Below are positions 51,919-61,036 of a DNA stretch of 64,000 bases, piece after piece; the first letter of the stretch is position 1, and every line of letters begins with the position of its first letter. The position numbers and the translations under genes were made by a program. Location of the stretch: contig JAZQDV010000008.1 of assembly GCA_045546975.1 (NCBI GenBank), forward strand, positions 97,508 through 161,507. Direction: 5' to 3'. The notes under the pieces are model-generated. The model ran no database searches. It was not told the DNA's origin and saw only the letters and a list, made by a program, of their open reading frames with translations. This DNA comes from SIG480 sp045546975 (GTDB taxonomy: Bacteria; Bacillota; Clostridia; Oscillospirales; JAAYXM01).

Positions 51919-52386
51919 ATGGAAAAAACAAATGTTATGCGAATCCTCGACCGCGCAAAAGCCTCATATACCGCACATTATTACGAAAGTGACGGGGCAG
52001 TTGCAGGGACAGAGGTTGCACGGATGATCGGCAAGGACGAAGCCTGCGTTTTCAAAACGCTTGTCACCGTGGGCAAGAGCGGTGCAAACTACGTTTTCGT
52101 GATTCCCGTGGCAGAGGAGCTTGACTTAAAGCGTGCAGCGCACGCAGTCGGTGAAAAGTCCATAGAAATGCTAAGAATGCGCGACCTTCTGCCAAAAACA
52201 GGTTACGTTCACGGCGGTTGCTCTCCGATTGGTATGAAAAAGCAATTTGTAACAACGGTGCACGAGAGCGCAAGAAGCCGTGATACCATTGTATTCAGCG
52301 CGGGAAAGATTGGCACGCAGGTGGAAATGTCACTTGAAACGCTAAAATCCCTTGTGCCGCTTGAGACTGCGTATGTTATTGTTTAA
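51919..52386 (+). CDS. YbaK/EbsC family aminoacyl-tRNA deacylase (Cys-tRNA-Pro type)
   Basis: Clears misacylated tRNA. From ATG 51919 (GGAGG nine bases upstream) it is 155 residues, with the family's ACVFKTLVTVGKSGANYVFVIPVAEELDLKRAAHAVG region, the catalytic-type Lys in VFKTLV near residue 46, and GYVHGGCSPIGMKK near residue 98. The upstream open frame to 51499 is only a shadow of the DUF1538 gene. It ends 18 bases before the first beta-helix gene and may be cotranscribed with it. Confidence 0.93.
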   Translation: MEKTNVMRILDRAKASYTAHYYESDGAVAGTEVARMIGKDEACVFKTLVTVGKSGANYVFVIPVAEELDLKRAAHAVGEKSIEMLRMRDLLPKTGYVHGGCSPIGMKKQFVTTVHESARSRDTIVFSAGKIGTQVEMSLETLKSLVPLETAYVIV

Positions 52387-52404
52387 GAAACGGGGGAAAC
52401 TGCT

Positions 52405-54036
52405 GTGCATAATAGAATTTTTACAATAAGTGCCGAAAACTGCGGGGAAAAGAACAACTCAACTCCGCTTGTCCGCCGCGCTATCGATGAGCTTCGCGAT
52501 GGCGGTACCATAAGCTTTGAGAAGGGAGAATACCACTTCTTTGAAGAGGGTGCTCTCGAGGGCTTTTTTGTCGTATGCAACAACAACTCGGGTGTAAAAC
52601 GAGTCGTTTTTCCGCTTATTGATTGCAAAAACATCACAATCGAGGGAAACGGCTCTGTTTTCGTGTTCCACGGAAGAGCTTTTCCGTTTATAGTGCGCAA
52701 GAGCTCGGGAATTTCTCTTCAGAACATAGTTATTACACGAATGACAGCTCCCAACACCACCTTTACCGTACACGACCAGACCGACGAGGGCTTTTATCTT
52801 GAGGTTGACGACAAAACCGAGTTTGAGGTTCGCGACGGTGAGGTTTATTTCAAAAGCGAAATTTCCGAATTCTCAACTCTCAAAAAGCATATCAGCTTAC
52901 ATAGAATCTGTCCGTTCTGCGTGAGATTCCTCTTTGTCGGCGACTGCGAGTATCCGCGCGAGGGACTTCCCGCTCCGTCAATCTATGCAGACGCTGAGGA
53001 GAGAGACGGCAAAATATACCTCCGTTACCGCAAGGATACCCCCGCAAAGGCAGAATACGACGAGGGCGAGGACCTGCTTGCACTTCTCGTAAGCGGAGGA
53101 ACCCGCGAGCTCTGCGTTATCCTGCTTGATTCTTCCGAGGACATACTTATCAAGGATGTTGCTATCCGTCGCGGCTTTGGTATGGGCGTTATTGCCGAGC
53201 TTTCACGCAATATCGAAATCGACGGACTCAACGTCTCTGGCAAGTTTTACAACGAGCCGTCCTCCACAACGGCAGACGCCATGCACTTCGTAAACTGCTC
53301 AGGCCGTGTTGAGATACATAACTGTACGGTCAGGGGCGCACTTGACGATGCGATAAACGTCCACGGCGTTTACACCGAGCTTGAAAGCGTTTCCGATGAA
53401 GGAATTGTCGCAAAGCTTATGCACTACGACCAGATGTTCTTTAACCCGTATGAAAAAGGCGACGAGCTTCATATCATAAACCCCGAGACGCGCGAGATTA
53501 CCTCAACCTTTGTTGTCGAAAGCTCAGAGCTTCTCGACCGCGTCGTCGGAAACAAAATTCTCATAAAAGGTAAGTTTATAAACGGTCCGCGAGAGAAGCT
53601 TGAAAAGTTTCTTATTGAGATTCCTGCAAAAATGCCCGATCTTCACGTTCATCACAACGACTTTTCGGACTATCCGCGCATGCGAATCTCAGGCGGCGGC
53701 GATATGGTAATCGAAAACAACAGAATCCGCAACTGCTGCGCGGCACTTTTAGCCGTTGACCTTTCTGAATACTGGTTTGAGTCAGGCCGTATAAAGAGCC
53801 TTATTTTCAGAAACAACTCACTTGAAAACTGTAACCTTATGGGTGATGACTTCATCATCGACATCGGCGTTGCAGGCATTGATAACGAGCGTGCACCGAA
53901 GCTCCACGAGTATATCGAAATTTCAGGGAATAAAGTTGATAAAGTGAAAAGACTCTTCATTCGCGCGGGCGGTGTGAAGAATCTTGTTGTGCGCGACAAC
54001 ATTCTCCCCGAGGGTGCAAAGTCAGAAATTTATTAA
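52405..54036 (+). CDS. Parallel beta-helix glycosidase-like protein, GH110-related (tandem copy 1)
   Basis: 543 residues, no signal peptide, so probably cytoplasmic. It reads like GH110 alpha-galactosidases: GTISFEKGEYHFFEEGALEGFFVV, NITIEGNGSVFVFHGRAFPF, ADAMHFVNCSGRVEIHNCTVRGALDDAINVHG (central helix with DDxxNxHG near residue 315), and HVHHNDFSDYPRMRISGGGDMVIENNRIRNC. Start GTG eight bases after GGGGG. A near duplicate follows at 54152. The substrate is inferred to be an alpha-galactoside; another beta-helix hydrolase remains possible. Confidence 0.8.
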   Translation: MHNRIFTISAENCGEKNNSTPLVRRAIDELRDGGTISFEKGEYHFFEEGALEGFFVVCNNNSGVKRVVFPLIDCKNITIEGNGSVFVFHGRAFPFIVRKSSGISLQNIVITRMTAPNTTFTVHDQTDEGFYLEVDDKTEFEVRDGEVYFKSEISEFSTLKKHISLHRICPFCVRFLFVGDCEYPREGLPAPSIYADAEERDGKIYLRYRKDTPAKAEYDEGEDLLALLVSGGTRELCVILLDSSEDILIKDVAIRRGFGMGVIAELSRNIEIDGLNVSGKFYNEPSSTTADAMHFVNCSGRVEIHNCTVRGALDDAINVHGVYTELESVSDEGIVAKLMHYDQMFFNPYEKGDELHIINPETREITSTFVVESSELLDRVVGNKILIKGKFINGPREKLEKFLIEIPAKMPDLHVHHNDFSDYPRMRISGGGDMVIENNRIRNCCAALLAVDLSEYWFESGRIKSLIFRNNSLENCNLMGDDFIIDIGVAGIDNERAPKLHEYIEISGNKVDKVKRLFIRAGGVKNLVVRDNILPEGAKSEIY

Positions 54037-54151
54037 AGGAAAATGCCGCCTTCTCCAGAGGGAAAAGGCTATTATAAAAACTGTTTTTTGCTTGTAATTT
54101 TTGTCTGAATGTTATAAAATTATGTTATCGTTTGAAAACGGAGGAATCTTT

Positions 54152-55789
54152 ATGGAATCAAAAATTTTTAAGATAGGTATTGAAAATTCCGGTATTGAGA
54201 ACAATGCGACACCGCTTGTCAGAAAGGCTATCGAGGAACTTAAATCGGGTGGCACCATAAGCTTCGAGGCGGGCGAATATCACTTCTATGAGGAGGGTAC
54301 TTTTGAAGGCTTTTTTGTTATATCCAACAACGCTTCAGGCATGAAGAAGGTCGTCTTCCCGCTTATCGGTTGCAAAAACCTGACAATCGACGGCAACGGC
54401 TCTGTTTTTGTGTTCCATAAAAAAGCATTCCCGTTTATTGTGCAGAAAAGCTCGGGTATTTCTTTCAAAAACTTTATCATAACAAGAATGGCACCGGCAA
54501 ACACCACATTTACCATACACGACCAGACAGACGAGGGCTTTTATCTTAAGGTCAGCGACGATACGGAATGGGAAGTGCGCGACGGTGTGATATACTTCAA
54601 GAACGAGATTTCCGAGTTTTCAACACTCGAAAATCACATCAGCTTACATAGAATCTGTCCGTTCTTTGTTCGCTACCTCTATGTCGGAGACTGCAAGCAT
54701 CCGCGTGAGGGGCTTCCCGCACCCTCGATGTATGTCGAGGCGGAGGAAAGAAACGGTGAAATCTATTTCCGCTACCGTGATGACACACCCGTAAAAGAGA
54801 AGTACAACGAGGGAGAGCAGCTTCTTTCTCTTCTCGTAAAGGGCGGTACTCGCCAACTCACTGTCATGGTTCTCGACCGCTCAGAGGATGTTCTTATAAA
54901 AGATGTTACTATCCGTCGCGGCATCGGCATGGGTGTTATGGCGATGCTTACGCGCAACATCGAAATCGACGGGCTTACCGTTTCGGGTGCGTTTCATAAC
55001 GAGCCGACCTCAACAACGGCAGATGCAATGCACTTTTTGCACTGTTCGGGCAAGGTCGAAGTACACAACTGTGTCGTCGCCGGCTCACAGGACGATGTGT
55101 TTGATCTTCACGGTATTTATACCGAAATCAAGAGCGTTGGTGACGGTGAAATTATCTCGGAGCTCAAACACTACGAACAGAGATTCTTTAATCCTTATGA
55201 ACCGGGTGACGAGCTTCGTATCGTAAACCCGAAAAACCGCGATATTATCTCGACCTTTGTTGTAGAAAGCGCGGAGCTTGTCGACGAAAATGTCGGTGAC
55301 AGAATCCGCATTAAGGGTGAGTTCACAAGCGGACCGCGTGAGGGTCTTGAAAACTTCCTTATCGAAATTCCGGCAAAAATGCCCGATTTCCATGTCCACC
55401 ACAACAACTTCTCGGATTATCCGCGTATGCGAATCTCAGGCTCGGGAAATATGATAGTTGAGAACAATATAATCCGCAACTGCTGCTCAGCACTCCTTGC
55501 GTATGACCTCGCCGAATACTGGTTTGAGACAGGCCGTATAAAGAGCCTTATTTTCAGAAACAACATACTTGAAAACTGCAACCTTATGGGTGGCGGCGAT
55601 GACTTTATAATCGATATCGGCGTTGCAGGTATTGAACACTCAAAGGCTCCGAAGATTCACGAGTATATCGAAATCTCGGGAAATCGCGTAAACCGTGTTG
55701 ACCACCTCTTTATCCGCGCAGGCGGTGTTAAAAACCTTGTTCTGCGCGACAACATTCTCCCCGAGGGTGCAAAATCCGAGATTTATTAA
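54152..55789 (+). CDS. Parallel beta-helix glycosidase-like protein, GH110-related (tandem copy 2)
   Basis: 545 residues, closely related to copy 1 along the whole length with identical motifs (ADAMHFLHCSGKVEVHNCVVAGSQDDVFDLHG in place of the DDAINVHG of copy 1, so the NVHG triplet is altered to DLHG). I start at 54152 after GGAGG; the longer open frame begins 17 codons earlier. The change at the DDxxNxHG site may alter or abolish activity. The copies end with the same PEGAKSEIY. Confidence 0.8.
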   Translation: MESKIFKIGIENSGIENNATPLVRKAIEELKSGGTISFEAGEYHFYEEGTFEGFFVISNNASGMKKVVFPLIGCKNLTIDGNGSVFVFHKKAFPFIVQKSSGISFKNFIITRMAPANTTFTIHDQTDEGFYLKVSDDTEWEVRDGVIYFKNEISEFSTLENHISLHRICPFFVRYLYVGDCKHPREGLPAPSMYVEAEERNGEIYFRYRDDTPVKEKYNEGEQLLSLLVKGGTRQLTVMVLDRSEDVLIKDVTIRRGIGMGVMAMLTRNIEIDGLTVSGAFHNEPTSTTADAMHFLHCSGKVEVHNCVVAGSQDDVFDLHGIYTEIKSVGDGEIISELKHYEQRFFNPYEPGDELRIVNPKNRDIISTFVVESAELVDENVGDRIRIKGEFTSGPREGLENFLIEIPAKMPDFHVHHNNFSDYPRMRISGSGNMIVENNIIRNCCSALLAYDLAEYWFETGRIKSLIFRNNILENCNLMGGGDDFIIDIGVAGIEHSKAPKIHEYIEISGNRVNRVDHLFIRAGGVKNLVLRDNILPEGAKSEIY

Positions 55790-55854
55790 GAAAATCCCTT
55801 CGCCACATAAGAAATCACGCGTTCAAGAAAATCAAATGTAAAGGATATGCAAAT

Positions 55855-57054
55855 ATGAGATATATAAAAACGAGTGTTCCTGTTGAACGCATAACACCCG
55901 CCGATGATTCACACTATTTTTTTGGCTACTATGACCTACAGCCATACAATGCCGACGAAACACTTCATCTCACACATAAAACCGAATTCAGAAATCGCCT
56001 CCACAAAAAAGGTGACAGCTGCGAAATCGGTTTGATAAATATGGGGAACAAAAGGTATGAAAAGTTGGATACTACGTACGCCTGGAATTTTCAGCAGGGT
56101 GCAATGCTTCAATGGAATCCGCTTGTACCTGACAGAGAAATTATCTATAATAGCATTGAATGTGGTGAATACTGTGGTGTTATAATGGATATACAAAACG
56201 GCAAAAAGAGGTACCTTGACCGCCCCGTTGCCAATGTATCCAGAGACGGCAGATATGCCATAAGCATAAATATGCCAAGACTCTATAACTTCAGACCCGG
56301 CTATGGCTATGCTTGGCCCGAGGATCCATTTTATTACAAAAATCACTCTGCAGATGACGGTGTGTTTATAACAGATATGTTAAGCGGAAAATCAAAGCTT
56401 GTTCTTTCAATGGAGCAAATCTGGGAATTTTCCGGCGCATACTTCAAAAAAGATGAAAAAATGATTATTAATCATATTACTTTTAATCCGGATGCATCAA
56501 GATTTTTGGCTTTAGTTCGTAATTTCCCCGAAGAAGGTAAGGACCATGCCACGGCTATAATAACCGCCAACCGCGACGGAAGTGATATGTATCTTCTTTC
56601 CGACTATGGCTATCAGTCTCATTATTGGTGGATGAACGAAAGGGATGTTGTTTTCTTTTCCGATGGGAAAGAGCTTGAATGTTCAAAAGGCCGAGCAAAT
56701 AACTATGTGCTTACGGATAAAAGCCATGACGGTTATATGATGGCTGACGGCTTTTTTGAAATAGACAATCATATGAGCTTTAACAAAGATAATTCTCTTA
56801 TGCTTACAGACACCTATGCGCACTGTCACAAATACAATATGCAGTTTTTAAGGCTGTATTCTCCCCAAAAACAGACTGTAATAGATTTGGGTTATTTTTA
56901 TTCGTTACCGTATTCCTCATTGGATGTACGCTGTGATTTACATCCCAGGTGGAACAGGAGCGAAAACGGATTAACCTTCGATTCCACACACGAAGGCTTC
57001 AGGGGAATATATAAAGTTAATCTTCAAACTGTAATAGAAGACCTTTATAAATAA
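55855..57054 (+). CDS. Beta-propeller-like protein of unknown function
   Basis: 399 residues, no signal peptide. I do not recognise the family. It looks like repeated WD40/PD40-like blades: HYFFGYYDLQPYN, GYGYAWPEDPFYY, MIINHITFNPDASRFLALVR, HDGYMMADGFFEIDNHMSFNKDNSLMLTD and DLHPRWNRSENGLTFDSTHEG. Some polysaccharide lyases have this fold. Codon use is AT-richer than in neighbours, so it may be a recent arrival. It lies between beta-helix copy 2 and the relic 3' end of another copy. Confidence 0.72.
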   Translation: MRYIKTSVPVERITPADDSHYFFGYYDLQPYNADETLHLTHKTEFRNRLHKKGDSCEIGLINMGNKRYEKLDTTYAWNFQQGAMLQWNPLVPDREIIYNSIECGEYCGVIMDIQNGKKRYLDRPVANVSRDGRYAISINMPRLYNFRPGYGYAWPEDPFYYKNHSADDGVFITDMLSGKSKLVLSMEQIWEFSGAYFKKDEKMIINHITFNPDASRFLALVRNFPEEGKDHATAIITANRDGSDMYLLSDYGYQSHYWWMNERDVVFFSDGKELECSKGRANNYVLTDKSHDGYMMADGFFEIDNHMSFNKDNSLMLTDTYAHCHKYNMQFLRLYSPQKQTVIDLGYFYSLPYSSLDVRCDLHPRWNRSENGLTFDSTHEGFRGIYKVNLQTVIEDLYK

Positions 57055-57091
57055 TCATCCTCCCCGACGGTGTGAAACCCGAGATTTATTA
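57053..57091 (+). pseudogene. Relic 3' end of a third beta-helix gene copy
   Basis: Directly after the beta-propeller-like gene, the frame reads IILPDGVKPEIY then stop, matching the ends NILPEGAKSEIY of both tandem beta-helix genes, and the DNA just after the stop (AAGAAA) also matches copy 2. About 39 bases remain. It has no start or upstream body. I infer that a third copy once stood here and was replaced by the AT-richer gene. Confidence 0.82.
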
Positions 57092-57127
57092 AGAAATTAT
57101 ATCGGATTTGCAAAGCGACATATAACA

Positions 57128-57166
57128 AAAACCTCTCAGGTAATTTCTGCACCTGAGAGGTTTTTT
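57128..57166. terminator. Bidirectional terminator between beta-helix locus and sugar operon
   Basis: AAAACCTCTCAGGT (57128-57141) and ACCTGAGAGGTTTT (57151-57164) around a nine-base loop, with A and T runs. It serves the convergent locus at 57054 and the operon ending at 57175. Confidence 0.92.
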
Positions 57167-57174
57167 ATGTTTAT

Positions 57175-58182
57175 TTATCTGTATCCGTATTTTTCCTCAA
57201 GCTTCATTACTTCAGCTATCGGACGGAGGCCTTCCGTTGCACCGCGCTCGGAGAGTGCCGCAACGGCGGAGCAGGTAGCAAGGCGGATTGCCTCGGAGAG
57301 TGTCCAGCCTTTCCATGCGCCGTATATTACACCTGAGCAGAACGCATCGCCCGCGCCAACTGTTCCCATAATATCCTCGCGCGGAACTTTAAGGCTCGGA
57401 GATGTGACGAAGTTGTTCTCCGCATCAAGTCCCCACGAGCCCTCGGGGCAGTGAATAACCGCCCAGGTGGAAACGCCGCACTCCTTCATTTTGAGAAGTG
57501 CTTCCTGCATGTTCTCGGGGTGGAGAGTGTCGTCTTCATCGCGAAGTGTTACGCCTGTTATCTGCTGTGCCTCAACCTCGTTGATTACGCAGTAATCGGT
57601 GTAGCGGAGTGCGGGGGAAACTATCTTCTTAAAGCGGTTTCCCGACTCACTTACAACGTCGATAGATGTCTTCATACCCTTCTTCTGTGCTGTTGCAAGG
57701 AGTCGCGCCATCTTTGTTCCGTATTCGGGGTCCTCCTCATCGAGCTTGTCAAGAAGAAGGATGTAGCCGATGTGGAAAATGTCACAGTCGAGCTTATCCC
57801 AGTCGATATGCTCTTCATTAAACTTCGCATTTGCGCCACGGCAATGGAAGAATGTACGCGCCTTTGTCTCGTTATTGCTCATAACAGAGGTAAAGGATGT
57901 TGTTCCCTCGCGTACAAGGCGGTCAAGGTTGATGTTCTTATGTGCGCCAAGCTCGGACACGATGAACTCGCCCTCTTTATCGTCACCGATAACGCCGACT
58001 GCCGTAAGGGGCAGCGTCGGGTCAAGCTTTGCAAGGTCAACAATATCGTTGCAGACAGCACCGCCGATAGAGCGTGTGATACCGTCCGTAATCGTTACAA
58101 GCTCGCCCTCGCGCGGCCATTTTTCAATGGGGTATGTGATATCAACTATTAAGTTTCCCGCAACACAAATTCCTTTACTCAT
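57175..58182 (-). CDS. PfkB-family carbohydrate kinase
   Basis: Ribokinase-fold sugar kinase, 335 residues. N-terminal GNLIVDITYPIEKWPREGELV, the first PfkB signature-like GGAVCNDIVDLAKLD, and the C-terminal catalytic motif GTVGAGDAFCSGVIYGAWKG with Asp. It is last in the six-gene sugar operon, five bases after the lyxose isomerase-like gene, so it likely phosphorylates the ketose produced by the isomerases. Confidence 0.93.
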   Translation of the reverse strand: MSKGICVAGNLIVDITYPIEKWPREGELVTITDGITRSIGGAVCNDIVDLAKLDPTLPLTAVGVIGDDKEGEFIVSELGAHKNINLDRLVREGTTSFTSVMSNNETKARTFFHCRGANAKFNEEHIDWDKLDCDIFHIGYILLLDKLDEEDPEYGTKMARLLATAQKKGMKTSIDVVSESGNRFKKIVSPALRYTDYCVINEVEAQQITGVTLRDEDDTLHPENMQEALLKMKECGVSTWAVIHCPEGSWGLDAENNFVTSPSLKVPREDIMGTVGAGDAFCSGVIYGAWKGWTLSEAIRLATCSAVAALSERGATEGLRPIAEVMKLEEKYGYR

Positions 58183-58187
58183 ATCGC

Positions 58188-58865
58188 CTATCCCTCGTAT
58201 TCGTTGCAGAGGAGATGGAGCGGAGCCTCATCCTCCGTAATCTTCGGGAAGCGGCCTGCAGGCTCGTAGAAGCGGTTGTCTGCAGAGTCGTCGTTGCACA
58301 TTGAAACCTCGCCGACGATAACCGTTCCCTTGCCCTCTTCACCCCAGAAGCTGTGGTAAAGACCCTTTGTCATTGTGATGCTCTCGCCCGGCTCGACACG
58401 GAGAACTGTTCCTGCGGGAACTGTCATCTCAACACCGTCCTTGACTACTGTTACATCTGTATCTGCAAGAGCTTCGTCGGGAGTTGAGTTGTAAACCTTA
58501 ATCATAAGGTTGCCGCCGCCACGGTTGATGATATCTTCCATCTTGTACCAATGGAAGTGCATCGGAGTAACCTGACCCTCGCGGACTATCATAAGCTTTT
58601 CAGCATAGGGCTTCGGGTACTTTTCGGGGTTCTTCTGGTTACCGTTGCGGAGAGTTATGAGGAAAAGACCTACCTTTGAAAAATCGCCCGAGCCGAAGTC
58701 AGTGATGTCCCAACCGAGACCGTTTTCCTTTATCTCGCGGACCTCCTCGCCCTTTGTCTTCCAGTCCTCAGGTGACCAGTGAAGGAACGGGGGGAGCTTG
58801 ATTTTGTACTCCTCAAAAAGCTTGAGGGCATCGCGCATAATTGCATTTACTTCTGAACGCTTCAT
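58188..58865 (-). CDS. D-lyxose isomerase-like cupin
   Basis: 225 residues, cupin fold with the metal motif HFHWYKMEDIINRGGGNL (about 105-122) and a second part GLYHSFWGEE. It matches the D-lyxose ketol-isomerase family (YdaE-like). These interconvert D-lyxose with D-xylulose and D-mannose with D-fructose. It sits between the FucI-like gene and the kinase. Confidence 0.86.
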   Translation of the reverse strand: MKRSEVNAIMRDALKLFEEYKIKLPPFLHWSPEDWKTKGEEVREIKENGLGWDITDFGSGDFSKVGLFLITLRNGNQKNPEKYPKPYAEKLMIVREGQVTPMHFHWYKMEDIINRGGGNLMIKVYNSTPDEALADTDVTVVKDGVEMTVPAGTVLRVEPGESITMTKGLYHSFWGEEGKGTVIVGEVSMCNDDSADNRFYEPAGRFPKITEDEAPLHLLCNEYEG

Positions 58866-58892
58866 TGTTTTTCCTCCTTTATTTGCTCTTAA

Positions 58893-60197
58893 TTATATTT
58901 CGTAGTATTTCATACCGCGGATCTTGCAGAATGCGGAGAGCTCTTTTCTGTAATCGCCATAGGCTACCATCCAGTGGTGGCCCGAGCCGTATTCCATAAT
59001 CTCCTCGCATATCTGATTTACGGGCTTTTCAAACTTGACTACCGCAGGGTTCCCGGGGAATTCCATACCGCAGGGGATAGCCTCACCGACCATAACCGAC
59101 ATACGGAACTGGTCACCGTGACCGCAGATGTCAACGAGAGTTACAGTACCTGTCTTCGGGATAAATCGGCTGCAAACGCCCGACTCTGCAAGGCGAACCG
59201 GTGCAAGCTCTATCTCGCCGCCTGCGATTGAAAAGCCTGAAGAGCCGCAGTGTGCAAAGAGGATAGTGTTCTTCTCCTCATCTGGATAAAGAAGGTCTGT
59301 GTTGTTGACGGGCTTTTCTGAAAGCTCGTATAAAAGCTTCATGGTGAGTGCGTTTGTAACGTCACCCTCACAGGAAGCAACGATACCTTCCTCTGCAAGG
59401 AGAGAATATCCAAGGCATACCTTTCCCATATATGTAGTATAGCACTTTACGGAAAGAGCTGCAAGGTCATATTCTTTAGCAAGTGCTTTCATCGCGCCGT
59501 AGAACTTCATTGACTCAAGCATACTCTCGTGTGATGAGAGCACCTTGCAGGGAGCGAGAAGCTCACGCTTTTCTTCTAAAAGCTTTTCTGCCTCAGCATC
59601 GGACATAGCCTCAACCTTTTCGGTCATTTCCTTTTCATCAAGATTTACTATTCTTGCGCCGAGGTACTTTTTGATGGAAAACTCATCATAAGCAATCTCG
59701 GTCATACCCTTGACTCGGCCGCCGAGCGCGCCCATACGCACACGCCCCATGCAGTTTGCAAGAGCATAAGCCGTTGCGATTGTCTTTGTCTTGTCAGCAC
59801 ATACCTCATCATCGGGCTCGCCGTAAACAAACTCATAGCCCTTGCCGATATCGGTAAATACCGCACCTATCTGATGTGCACAGCAGAGCGAGCCTGTGTC
59901 GCGTGCAGGGAATGCTCGGAGGATAACAGGCTTGTCGATATAGGAGAGAAGGTCAAGAAGGTGGTGGTCCTCACTCCAGGTTGCGATACAGATGAGAAGT
60001 ACATCCATATCGATTTTTGAGAGCGCGCGAGCTGCTGCCTTGACAGTGTCAAGGTCGTGCATAACAACGTCAATTTTTTCGCAGTGGATACCCTTGTTTG
60101 TGAGGGTTTTTACTGTTGTATCGAGCAGTTTTCCTGCCTCGGAATATCCAACCTCAAAGGGATGGCCAAGACCTACTGCCGCAATATTTACTTTCAT
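58893..60197 (-). CDS. L-fucose/L-arabinose isomerase-family protein
   Basis: 434 residues, related to FucI/AraA-type isomerases: GHPFEVGYSEAGKLLD at the N-terminus, IATWSEDHHLLDLL, and C-terminal metal-ligand-like EGDVTNALTMKLLYEL and GSGHHWMVAYGDY. A GNPAVVKFEKPV strand precedes. It would isomerise an aldose. Two different aldose isomerases in one operon suggest alternative substrates or a two-step path. Five bases after the epimerase-like gene. Confidence 0.85.
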   Translation of the reverse strand: MKVNIAAVGLGHPFEVGYSEAGKLLDTTVKTLTNKGIHCEKIDVVMHDLDTVKAAARALSKIDMDVLLICIATWSEDHHLLDLLSYIDKPVILRAFPARDTGSLCCAHQIGAVFTDIGKGYEFVYGEPDDEVCADKTKTIATAYALANCMGRVRMGALGGRVKGMTEIAYDEFSIKKYLGARIVNLDEKEMTEKVEAMSDAEAEKLLEEKRELLAPCKVLSSHESMLESMKFYGAMKALAKEYDLAALSVKCYTTYMGKVCLGYSLLAEEGIVASCEGDVTNALTMKLLYELSEKPVNNTDLLYPDEEKNTILFAHCGSSGFSIAGGEIELAPVRLAESGVCSRFIPKTGTVTLVDICGHGDQFRMSVMVGEAIPCGMEFPGNPAVVKFEKPVNQICEEIMEYGSGHHWMVAYGDYRKELSAFCKIRGMKYYEI

Positions 60198-60202
60198 ATC
60201 TT

Positions 60203-61036
60203 TTATTCCTTTCGCAGGAGTTCCCAGGTTTCCGTATGCTCACGCACCTCGCCCGGTGCAAGAGTGTAAATCGGAGAAAGGGACTCCATTTCTACCATAT
60301 ACTTGCTGAAAAATGTCTCATACGAAACATCTGCGTCGGGATAAGTCGCCTTCCTGTCAACATCAAAGTGCAGAAGAAAGACCGCGTCTCCGTTTTCATA
60401 GCAAACGGGAGAGATGGGATGACCCACACCTATCTTATACTTTGTTTCAAGCGGAAGATGTGTTATTTCGATTTTATCGCGGAAATACTTCGCCCTCTCA
60501 TCGCCAAGGCTTGTATAGTCCCACATTGATATGCGGTGCATGTGATCCATACCGCCGTCACGCACGGGAAGGTCTATCGTCTCGACTCCGCCACTTTTCA
60601 TAACGGAAATTGCCCAGAGCGAATATGTCTGATTTTCTTCTGCCGTGTTTGTGATTCTGTGTGTCACACGCACGCGCGCACCGTCAAAGGAAAGACGAAA
60701 CTCCTTTACAACGCGAAGACGCGCATCCTCTTTCTGGGTGAGGATTACACCGTCATCCGTGAGCGTATATGAAATCGGCTCGTTATCGGGAGCGTAACAC
60801 TTCTCACTCTCGGGGGCCAGCCACATTCTGTGTCCGCCGCGGATTTTCCAGCCGTCGGGAGTTGTGAACATCGTCATATCAAGCGGTTGCTCGAAAAAGA
60901 CGTTCTCTCCGCCAACAAACGAGAAATGACCGACGCGAAGCCCGAAGGAAAGCGGGACATATACCTCAACTGTTTCGTTTGTGAGATACAGACACTCGCC
61001 GTATATGGGGTGGTTTTTGATTTCGCTTCTCATCAT
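60203..61036 (-). CDS. Aldose-epimerase-like beta-sandwich protein
   Basis: 277 residues. Features such as GLRVGHFSFVGGENVFFEQ, GWKIRGGHRMWLAPES, VTHRITNTAEENQTYSLWAIS and ETKYKIGVGHP suggest a galactose-mutarotase-like beta-sandwich of the DUF4380 type. A mutarotase role on the pathway sugar is inferred. Its ATG overlaps the PIG-L stop as TAATG, so the two are coupled. Confidence 0.75.
   Translation of the reverse strand: MMRSEIKNHPIYGECLYLTNETVEVYVPLSFGLRVGHFSFVGGENVFFEQPLDMTMFTTPDGWKIRGGHRMWLAPESEKCYAPDNEPISYTLTDDGVILTQKEDARLRVVKEFRLSFDGARVRVTHRITNTAEENQTYSLWAISVMKSGGVETIDLPVRDGGMDHMHRISMWDYTSLGDERAKYFRDKIEITHLPLETKYKIGVGHPISPVCYENGDAVFLLHFDVDRKATYPDADVSYETFFSKYMVEMESLSPIYTLAPGEVREHTETWELLRKE

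Noticed and set aside
54037..54151. Promoter for the second beta-helix gene
   Set aside because: A TTGCTT and TATAAA-like pair is visible but with 18-19 bases spacing and weak boxes; not listed as a feature.
57451..58152. 233-codon plus-strand frame opposite the PfkB kinase
   Set aside because: Shadow frame of a clear kinase gene; Cys/Leu/Val-rich nonsense composition.
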